This document shows positions 34,004 to 41,867 of a stretch of 64,000 bases of DNA, in pieces. The stretch lies in contig QNGE01001238.1 in NCBI GenBank assembly GCA_008508345.1, positions 34,723 through 98,722 of the forward strand. Reading direction: 5' to 3'. Below the pieces are notes generated by a model. The model was not told the DNA's origin, ran no database searches, and saw nothing but the letters and a program-made list of their open reading frames with translations. Each line of letters starts with the position of its first letter. Positions within the stretch are counted from its first letter, which is position 1. The translations under genes and the position numbers were made by a program. The DNA is from Paragonimus westermani (taxonomy: Eukaryota; Platyhelminthes; Trematoda; Plagiorchiida; Troglotrematidae).

Positions 34004-34397
34004 TTTACACAATAAATCTCTCGAGCACATTTCGCTTAATCTCATCAGGCACATACTGCAGTCCGTAGGTTTATATAGCAAAGTTCAACAGACGTTGTGT
34101 AGCTAAACAACAAAATCAACAAACACAAACACGTGCACACTCACACACATCCATGCACACCAATTACCAGGGCAATCTGGTACTGACGGACAGGTTTTTC
34201 TGTCCGCAAATGGGTGGCTTCCATTTGCCAATGACTACCGCCTTCGCTAACCTGAAAATCCGGGTAGAAATGTGACAAACCTTTCGTCAATTCAACTCAG
34301 CAACATTTAGTTGGAAGCTCTATCTTGTGGTCTCGAATTTTGCATACCCCCAAAGAAGAACAACAGCATCGAGTCACATGCCCAGTTCGAGCTTCTG
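34004..34397 (+). repeat. PLE left inverted terminal repeat
   Basis: Inverted copy of 36085-36478 with equal length. It is nearly identical: the outer end differs by a few bases (CACAATAAATCTC / CACAATTTATCTC) and the inner end is exact to GAGCTTCTG. It contains three consecutive hairpins (34165-34228) and a purine/pyrimidine AC-rich tract at about 34122-34152. Confidence 0.9.
34165..34228 (+). repeat. Three back-to-back hairpins in the PLE repeat
   Basis: TACCAG/CTGGTA (34165-34182), then CTGA, then CGGACAG/CTGTCCG (34187-34206), then GCAAATGG/CCATTTGC (34206-34228). All stems are perfect. The mirrored copy in the right repeat has the same stems on the minus strand. Confidence 0.85.
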
Positions 34398-34398
34398 G

Positions 34399-36171
34399 CT
34401 ACCGCCTCTGCGAACGGGAGAAGCCTTCGACCTTTTGTGGCGTGACATCCGAAACGCTTTTTCCCGATTCAATTGGGGTCAATAATTCAACAGGTGTCGA
34501 GCGATGGATGACACTGGTTCCTTCTGGTCTGCCATATTCTGACTTGAGTTCGGCATTGTGGTATCCATGAACGTTTTGCAAACCCAAACTGAAATGTGTT
34601 CGTTGACCCGATAAGGCAACTGACGCCCCGTTCTGTCTATGTAAGTGGCCCGGCATTCACAAGAGAACTCATAGATGATGTAAGGATTGGCGTTAAGCGG
34701 TAACGCTGTTTTCAAAGGTGGTGTTGGGATTCGGGTGGTGGTGAACAGCATGACCAGTTGGGTTGCATAGAACCTGCGTCCCATAGCCGCTGTGAGATGG
34801 GTTTTCAACAGGGTTGCAGTGACATCACTTTTGTATGGCAAACAGAGGTAGATGTTTAGTTTGAGAGCCGTTGAACACCTCGTGGCAGCCGGCTTTTGTT
34901 TGCTGAATCTCCCAGTAAATGCCGATGGATAACCATTTTCCTTGAGCATGGTTCTCAACAATGACATCTCTCTGGCCAATGTTTCTCTTGAACAGATTCT
35001 TCTTGCGCGATAGAACACAGTTCGCACCAGACTGCGCTTGTACCGTATCGGTACAAAACTGTGGAAGTTCAGGTACTGCCCAGTCCAAATGTGTTTCCGG
35101 TAGACGGATCGCAGTAAGCAACCGTTGTTCTGGCGCTTCACGAGAATATCCAAAAGGGCCCAGGTTTCATCCTGCTCGTGCTCAGTGGTGAAGCTAATTT
35201 TGGAATTCAGCTTGTTCGTTGAATCGAGCATACTCGTTGCCATCTCCATGGCGTCGGTAAATCTCAGGATACTGTCTTAGTAGCGGAACGAGTGGGCTGA
35301 CCATAGTAACACCATCGATTTGTGTATATCCAGTTCCTAGAAGTAGAACTTTGCGTTCGTTATGCATAGTAGGAGAAGGCGTTCTAGCTCGGATGTAGTT
35401 AATCCTATGTTCAACTGATGTGCGTCAGTATACTGAGAAATTATACTGACCGTCTGCACCAGAGGAACGTTTGTGAACAAAGAAGCGATGTCCAAACTGG
35501 TTATACGTTTGTTGCTGAAGTCCAAACCATCGAGTAAATCGACTAGCTCAGAACTATCACAGTTTTCCGAAACATTGATTGCCTTACGAGTTAAAGAAGC
35601 TGGGCCAGCCACTGTGCCAACTTGTGTTGAGGTGAATTGAACATGGATAGTATTGGTCTCAGTGGTACACCAACCTTGTGGAGTTCTGGCAAGCCATACA
35701 GTTGGGGAGTATGTGATCCTCCAGGTGTAACTGATTTCGCCGTCGACTGGTCAATGAAGTGTCCTTTCAGCAATGCTTGCACTTCCTTGCTAACACGTCG
35801 TTCGATGCTATCAGTCTTGTCTGCCGAGTTATCCTCGCGGAATTTAGTTGTATCACCTATTAGTGGCTACATCCGTGATATATATTCAGTCTTCCCCATG
35901 ACCACAACGCCGGATCCTATGTCTGTTTGTAGAATCATCAAGTTTTCATTTTTTCGAAGCTCAGAAAGAGCATTAGTATGTTTCGGAGTGAAGATTGTGT
36001 TCTGTGCTCGACGTCGACTAGCCTGGCTTTAAACCAACTGCGAGCGTCCTCTGATACCGGAGTGAGTTGTGAGAATTGGCCAAACAGAAGCTCGAACTGG
36101 GCATGTGACTCGATGCTGTTGTTCTTCTTTGGGGGTATGCAAAATTCGAGACCACAAGATAGAGCTTCCAA
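34399..36171 (-). pseudogene. PLE reverse transcriptase-GIY-YIG polyprotein, broken
   Basis: Minus-strand segments in order: an N-terminal block GLEFCIPP ... FELLFGQFSQLTPVS (36171-36000); LQTDIGSGVVVMGKTEY (about 35935-35880), where the usual DKG has become DIG; LYGLPELHKVGVPLRPILS (about 35710-35650); SLDIASLFTNVPL (about 35500-35460), motif A; YTQIDGVTMVSPLVPLL in another frame (about 35330-35280), the DGVAMGSPLGPLL block. The YVDD region is deleted or altered (FTDA at about 35252). Then come SVYRKHIWTGQYLNFHSF and VPIRYKRSLVRT (35100-35030), and the GIY-YIG block FSCECRATYIDRTGRQLPYRVNEH (about 34670-34600) with the conserved Gly residues changed. At least three frame breaks. Non-functional. 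Confidence 0.85.
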
Positions 36172-36478
36172 CTAAATGTTGCTGAGTTGAATTGACGAAA
36201 GGTTTGTCACATTTCTACCCGGATTTTCAGGTTAGCGAAGGCGGTAGTCATTGGCAAATGGAAGCCACCCATTTGCGGACAGAAAAACCTGTCCGTCAGT
36301 ACCAGATTGCCCTGGTAATTGGTGTGCATGGATGTGTGTGAGTGTGCACGTGTTTGTGTTTGTTGATTTTGTTGTTTAGCTACACAACGTCTGTTGAACT
36401 TTGCTATATAAACCTACGGACTGCAGTATGTGCCTGATGAGATTAAGCGAAATGTACTCGAGAGATAAATTGTGCAAA
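36085..36478 (-). repeat. PLE right inverted terminal repeat
   Basis: Reverse complement of 34004-34397. Overlaps the start of the PLE frame, as expected when the ORF begins in or near the terminal repeat. Confidence 0.9.
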
Positions 36479-37300
36479 AACTGGTTCCGACTTCTCTGTT
36501 CAAATTTGTTACGGGAAAAGATTACTTTGCTTGTCGCTTTACGTCAATGGCCAGCGCATAGTACGGAGTAGCCACCACGGTCATCTCGTAAACTGAAAGG
36601 CACTGCTGGACGAGCAGAATGCGGATGACGTCATGGGGAACACGACCGTCAAGTCAGTACCCCGATCAGTGGTGCCTTACTTAATGCACGAGTGCGAGCT
36701 CAAGGGCACATGCGCCAATAATGACGAATGGGAGATCTCGAATTGATGTGCGAGCTTATGCGTCGGGCGTTGGGATTAGACGACCCAGTTATCGGTCAAG
36801 CTGGGGGCCATAGTCACATTGGGAAGCAACCGTGTTAGCGAGGCCCACCCAATCAGCCAGTCAGTTCTGACGGCCCGACTCAGTGACCAAAATTCTTCCA
36901 GCGATTGTGATAGAGGCAAACAGTGTTAACTGAATGACCACGGCAGGGCAACTAGAAATAAGAAGATTGTGTACAGTACGGTGAACAGAACTCACTGCTG
37001 TTTATCCCGAATGCGAAAAGAACGCGACCAAGGTCACCCACAACATGAACGCCAGGCTTTCGGGTACGCGATCAGTGATTCAGGGATTCATGAGGAGATT
37101 GGTTGGAAATGTGCCAGAACGGACACAGTTCACGATGTGCCAAGGAGTGACGGGCTGTGCAATGCCACCGACAATGTCACTACCTGTGAAGTTTGCAAGA
37201 CTATGTAGTAGTTCGAAAAAGAATGCTCTGGGAGCACCCCTATTAGTTGTCCTGAACATAATCCTCTTGTTTCTAATTAACCTTACGCGTCAGCCTTAGG
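36479..37300. other. Non-coding or unrecognised PLE 5' part
   Basis: GC-richer than the surroundings. No RT motif can be read on either strand, although a PLE endonuclease fragment on the + strand follows. Confidence 0.35.
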
Positions 37301-37349
37301 TTAACGCCAGCTGCCTACATCACAGTCGTAAGAACACATCTAGTCGCTT

Positions 37350-37870
37350 GATGGGATCGTCCGAGTTGAGCGCCTAAGACAGTTGCTAATGGATACCTGG
37401 ACAAATTCCTAGCACGGAATATGCAACGAAGGGAACCTAAAGACCGTGAATTATCAAGTGTATCGGTGACCAGAAGGCTTGACACGGCACTGAGGATCAA
37501 GTTTCATATTGCACAACTAGAACTGCCGCTCACCTCTAAACCAGTTGTATGCTTTCACTTCAAAGACAGTGCCCAGTAGTGTCAATCGTTTTGCATCTAC
37601 TCCTTATCTTGTTCCTGTGGAGCAGGTTACATTGGTCGCACAATAAGGCGGTGGTCGGAGAGACCACGTGAACACCAACCTGCTATGTTCACTACAGGAT
37701 CACAGCGGGAGGTTACCAGTACGATTTCGGCCCACCTAGCCGACTTGGGTCGCTTAAATCGATCTGCCACGCCACGCCTGTTCACGTCAGGCGTGTGAAA
37801 TGTCATATACTGGTCACTGCGGTGAGTCTCGGAATCCGGTTCCGAAACCCTAATCTGTACAGACAAGTCA
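37350..37870 (+). pseudogene. Second Penelope-like element, GIY-YIG fragment
   Basis: In the frame from 37610 the sequence reads CSCGAGYIGRTIRRWSERPR, then EHQPAM and AHLADLGRL up to about 37760. This is the GIY-YIG nuclease core of a PLE with its CxCG lead, the Tyr-Ile-Gly motif and the catalytic Arg region (RTIRRWSER). Traces in other frames upstream (RLDTALRIKFHIAQLELPLT-like, 37475-37530; VNRFASTPYLVP, 37585-37613) fit the linker before the nuclease. The nuclease motif is better preserved than in the PLE at 34.0-36.5 kb and comes from a different family and the opposite strand. The RT is not found. Confidence 0.75.
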
Positions 37871-38540
37871 TCTGGACAAGCACTGAAGTTTCCACGACCT
37901 GTCGTCGTTGGAACAATTCACACGGCACCACGGCAGCCATGTCCGTAGTCCCAAAATGACACTAGAAACACTGTGTTGCGCTTCACACATTCTCGACTTG
38001 ACAACTAACTTCATATTGATTGTCACATTAAGCATGAAGATGAAACACCGATGCCAAGCCTCTTCGCCACGTTTTGACGTTTGATGACGACTGCATTTGC
38101 CGCCTCGAGCTCGGCTGATAACTAGGTCATCTGACCATGGGCTCGGCGCAAACCGGTATGAGAGACACGCTACGACCACCCTGACAGAGCCATGATCGCA
38201 CGTATTCACACGGGTAGCATCGTATTAACCAGTCGTGGAGCCGACCGGCTGAAAGCACTGTGTGGCTTTACCTGCCCATCGTCACCATTTGCGGTCCTTC
38301 CGCGGCTGCGACTGTCGTCCCGTGAACACGTAACCGAACCAAACGGAAGTGAACAACGTTGTGTCAGCTATATTCACCATCGTTTGTAGCATGCTTCGTC
38401 TAGCCAGTGCTACCCACGCCCTACGCGAACAGCTTTGATGCTTGTACCATGGAATGAGGGTGTATGGAATGAGGTTGTAGTGAACAAGCAGAAATGTGAT
38501 TGATTACTGTCTACTAACTATTTATAAAGATTCTCCTCAG
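37871..38540. other. Non-coding, possible PLE 3' sequence
   Basis: No clear motif. A stem CGCCTG/CAGGCG lies just before, near 37778-37796. Confidence 0.3.
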
Positions 38541-38708
38541 GTCTACTCCAACCGTGGTCCCAACAGTCATCGAAACCACAGAGCGTGATGGAGTTTTGAA
38601 ACGAACCATATATCTTCAGCACCGGTTGGAAATACGGGAATTGCTAGGTTCCGCTCGATTCTGGGATAAATGGGAGCAACCAAAAGAAGAATGGAAAATG
38701 CTCGGAAG
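38541..38708 (+). CDS. Candidate host exon, product unknown
   Basis: 168 nt lie between an acceptor-like TTCTCCTCAG and a donor-like AAG|GTGCAG. The frame that starts at 38542 is open throughout and reads STPTVVPTVIETTERDGV, then LQHRLEIRELLGSARFWDKW and EQPKEEWKMLG. The composition (charged, Trp-rich end) looks like a real protein, unlike most frames here. Phase in and out are equal, as for a cassette exon. I do not recognise the family, and no neighbouring exon was found. It could be chance. Confidence 0.4.
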
Positions 38709-39604
38709 GTGCAGGCGTCCACTCGGTGATACTCAGAAACACATGGAGTAAATAATGCACAGAAACTTCAAACATGTTAAACAACACTTGAAAAAATGAC
38801 AGCAGAACGATTTTATAGATTAGAATAACATAAGTGCCTTCAAGATGGTGCGAGCATCAGTTGTGCGTAATTAGTTTGACGATTGAAGAAAAATGGCACT
38901 AAATTCATATCAAACATCCAAAGACAGGGAGGCACAGAAACATGTTTCCAGAGTAAAAAAAAATAGACGAGCATGGTCACAGTCAAGATCCTAAGAGAAC
39001 TCGCATGATCGTTGTTCACTACACAGACAGGCAACTGTGTTCTTTGAGGTGTTGAGCTCCCAGAATTTTAAGGAAGTCAGCCCGTTCAGCTTCATGCTGT
39101 TAGATCACTGAGCAAAAGAAGCACACGAAATCTTCTTCGTCGACAAAATCAGTTAAATTTAAAACGTTCTACTCACAGTCCATTCAAAATCATTTAGGTT
39201 ATTCTTACTACATCCGAAAGTTGAATGTTTGGGTAACTTGACTGCTTCAGTTGGTCTAATGTTTCCCATAGTGCAACCAAAATTGAGCGTGTTCGTTTCA
39301 TCATGAGGGACTTTAAAACCGCGCTTCTTTCAATTGGTGGTCCGTTTGACGAAGATGTTGGCAAGCAATAGGACGGACATCACTTTAAGCATTTTCTGTC
39401 ATCTCCATTTGAACACAAGACCGGTCTTGACGAGCAGGACCATGATACCGGACTGGGAAATGAAATCAGCGTTTCAGTAACCTGTCCTCCAGTTCGGGAT
39501 CTATAAATACCCATTACTAGAATGCTGAAATTTCAAGCCTACCTACTAACAGAAGTGGCGGCACTTTATTTTTTAAAATTGGAGGTGACAAAATTCAAAC
39601 GAGA
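38709..39604. other. Non-coding, nothing recognised
   Basis: No motif or repeat was seen up to the target-site duplication of the solo LTR. Confidence 0.35.
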
Positions 39605-40153
39605 CTATTGTGGTGGATAATCAGGCCGGAGGTGTGGGCATTCCAACACTCGACGGAATACCTCGACGCAGGGGAGGCACGACCAAAACCCCCACAACGA
39701 ACGGATCGGGGACGGCGGGGCCGACCGGGGGAGTCCTCCCTCGACTGGATCAGACCAACGGGCGAGACATGACAGGCAAAAGAGAAGGGACGACAAAATC
39801 GGAGACGCGATTATTCCAACACTCGCAAGAATATCGCGACCCGGTCGTGGACTACGATCAGAGGCCAGTGTAGATAGATGGAGGAGAACAAGAGCGACCG
39901 GACGAGCCATCGCTCAACGAAATCGGACTAACGGGCGAAGAGTGGCAGGCAGAACCCTCCCCCCTTTGGCCCCGATAGACGGCGCCGATCACGCACATAA
40001 ACCGGTCAGAAGTGCACACGACGCGTGAGCGGAAACCTGGGCGTGTTGTGGGTTGGAGTGCTGACTCATAAACGCGAGCGCGCGCGTGGCATGATAACTA
40101 GCGTATTGGACAATAAAGATTGTGCTTTATTGGACGTCTTTTCGCTATACTAT
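39605..40153 (-). mobile_element. Solo LTR (541 bp) with 4-bp target duplication
   Basis: Bases 39609-40149 form a 541-bp LTR-like unit flanked by CTAT at 39605-39608 and 40150-40153. Read on the minus strand it starts TATAGCG and ends CCACCACA. The copy at 63458-63998 starts TGTAGCG, so the original TG...CA ends have lost one base to a G-to-A change here. All offsets between the two copies fit a constant sum (103607), so no indel separates them. A hairpin CAATAAAG/CTTTATTG (40111-40132) carries AATAAA on both strands. There is no internal element, so this is a solo LTR formed by recombination. Confidence 0.85.
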
Positions 40154-40198
40154 GTGGTTTTTAGGATACCCCAATTTTTTCGTCCAAACCCCTCTTTT
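40154..40198. other. Short spacer between solo LTR and TIR element
   Basis: Only about 45 bases separate the LTR target duplication from the next inverted-repeat element. Confidence 0.4.
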
Positions 40199-41369
40199 AT
40201 CGAAGGACAGCTACCAAACTTAGTAGTTAAAGTCACCAAGCCACCAATGATCATGGCGGAATGTAGGTCAAACTAAAAAAACGAAGGTTACCCCTGTGTA
40301 TCTCCGGGAATTCCTGTTCATTCTGAGTAACATTGAGTAACACGTTTCCAGCGGCTCGATTTGGTCTTGATATTTGGTGTCGTTGGTCATACGTGCGTCA
40401 CTCAACGTTCATCGGAAGAGTGAGTTCGAGGAAGCCCATGATCTGTCGATCGATAATGTGTCACGAATAAGGAGTTATGTCAATGATTTTCGTGCTCATA
40501 TGGGACAGAGCTCGACAACGGGGTTGGCTGTGTGCACTCCGCCAGATGTGATATAGAATACTGTTAACAACGCTGTGGTGCTAACATTACAGCCTCTGGT
40601 TAAGGAACTAGAGCTCTCTCGTGCAGAGTTCACTCACCTTGATGGTCATCCAGTAAAGTATCAGCTTGAATTCGACATAGAGAGCCAGAGAGAAAAACAG
40701 CAGCTGTCTTCTTCTATCCTGGCTAATTCGGCTTCCTTTCTAAGTTTTAGCAGCTCCCGTCTGTGCCTTAGTTTGACTTCTAGTGGTTCTAACTCTAGTT
40801 CTTCATTTAGGTATTTCTCCCTCAACTCAAGTAGTCGTCTCTGTGAGCACGCCCTACTGATAACAGACTTATTATTAATATGAGGACCAGAATAAGAATG
40901 AACATCAATAGTTGCTTGCTTGATTCCGTCTTCGGTTGCAGCTGTTGAGACGACAGTTGATTTTCTTGGAGTTGACATCGTCGATTTGCGATCCTTGGAC
41001 ACTCGAAACACCGGAAACTGCGACGTAGTATGTTCAAATAGATTGATCGGCCAAATCGCAGTACTGAACGACTTCAGTACACGAACCAAATAGACGCCAA
41101 GAATTCCTCTTGATGAATGAGGAAACGCAGAATTGAGTACTGTACGTTCTTCCGGCGAAAGTTAAGTGACGCACGTATGACCAACGACACCAAATATCAA
41201 AACCAAATCGAGTCGCTGGAAACGTGTTACTCAATGTTACTCAGAATGAACAGGAATTCCCAGAGCTACCCAGAGGTACCCTTCGATTTTTTACGTTTAA
41301 CCTATATTCCGCCATGATCATTGGTGGCTTGGTGACCTTAACTACTATCTTTGTTAACTGTCCTTCGAT
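40199..41369. mobile_element. 1.17-kb element with ~225-bp terminal inverted repeats
   Basis: Arms 40199-40421 and 41144-41369 are inverted copies with moderate divergence and small indels. Outer ends are ATCGAAGGACAG / CTGTCCTTCGAT. Shared blocks include CCACCAATGATCATGGCGGAAT, GGAATTCCTGTTCATTCTGAGTAAC and ACGTGCGTCAC. No target duplication is evident. The interior carries a minus-strand coiled-coil frame (40661-41089). It is too short for an autonomous transposase and is probably a non-autonomous or foldback element. Family not assigned. Confidence 0.7.
40661..41089 (-). CDS. Coiled-coil ORF inside the inverted-repeat element
   Basis: 142 residues. Residues about 80-130 are rich in Leu, Glu and Arg with heptad spacing: RRLLELREKYLNEELELEPL, then VKLRHRRELLKLRKEAELAR. 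This is a likely coiled coil. The N-terminal part has a Ser/Thr/Lys-rich stretch (DRKSTMSTPRKSTVVSTAAT). Similar Glu/Leu/Arg heptads occur near the N-terminus of BEL/Pao Gag proteins, so a Gag relic is one explanation; a protein of the element itself is another. No catalytic motif and no splice signals that I can defend. Whether it is expressed is unknown. Confidence 0.4.
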   Translation of the reverse strand: MVRVLKSFSTAIWPINLFEHTTSQFPVFRVSKDRKSTMSTPRKSTVVSTAATEDGIKQATIDVHSYSGPHINNKSVISRACSQRRLLELREKYLNEELELEPLEVKLRHRRELLKLRKEAELARIEEDSCCFSLWLSMSNSS

Positions 41370-41591
41370 CTACCGAGTCGATAATGTTTGTAGGCCGTTG
41401 TGCACCAGATAACTACCCTGTAATTTTCTCCTTGCTGCACACGTTGTTGGAACGGAACAGAGTGATTCTTGTCCGCGTCTTGTGGTTTAACTTGAGTGCA
41501 GTTGATGGGGACAGTCGCGTTAATCTCGGGATCAGGGCATTCCATTTTCTTCATGACGAAGAGGATAATTCGGTTTCTGTCATGCGCGCTA

Positions 41592-41867
41592 CTATTCCAT
41601 AGACGAACCAGCGTATTTTTTGAAGGTTTTTAACAGAAGTACTTCGTGAATCCCAGTATTTCTGTGAATCAAGTGCTCAGTGAGCATAATTTTAAAAACT
41701 TTAACGAAATTTGGAGCATAAGAATGAACCCACATCTTTTTAACCTGGTAAGAGCTCAGAGAGTACACAAAAGGCGAAATGGCCCTTCTAGTGTTGAATA
41801 GTATCACATTATACCGTTTCCACGTTCCCCCACACATGAGCATGTCTACATGTTCACCAAACGACAA
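41592..41867 (-). CDS. Open frame resembling a GPCR TM7/tail (tentative)
   Basis: The 91-residue minus-strand frame contains NVILFNTRRAISPFVYSLSS, followed by YQVKKMW. This resembles the seventh transmembrane segment of class A receptors, where (N/S)Px(I/V/L)Y is followed by a short Ser/Leu stretch and a basic helix 8. The usual Asn of NPxxY is Ser here. The preceding part does not look like TM6, so it would have to be a separate exon, and no convincing acceptor was fixed. It could be chance in an AT-rich region. Confidence 0.22.
   Translation of the reverse strand: MSFGEHVDMLMCGGTWKRYNVILFNTRRAISPFVYSLSSYQVKKMWVHSYAPNFVKVFKIMLTEHLIHRNTGIHEVLLLKTFKKYAGSSME

Larger units (their letters stand above)
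34004..36478 (-). mobile_element. Penelope-like element with inverted 394-bp terminal repeats
   Basis: A PLE core (RT followed by GIY-YIG endonuclease, both minus) lies between two 394-bp repeats in opposite orientation (34004-34397 and 36085-36478). Members of this class are known to carry terminal repeats arranged directly or inverted. The ORF begins close to or within the right repeat (ALSCGLEFCIPP at about 36165) and ends next to the left one. At about 2.47 kb it is shorter than an intact PLE, because part of the RT palm is missing. No clean target duplication was seen at the outer ends. Confidence 0.85.

Noticed and set aside
34165..34228. Intact hammerhead ribozyme in the PLE terminal repeat
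   Set aside because: CTGA is present at the stem junction, but the bases of CUGANGA and GAAA that should be unpaired are locked in the second stem, and the putative cleavage base would be G. It is reported only as a hairpin series.
39610..39873. Host gene encoding an 87-residue protein
   Set aside because: The frame lies wholly within an LTR and is repeated in the copy at the window end. No domain.
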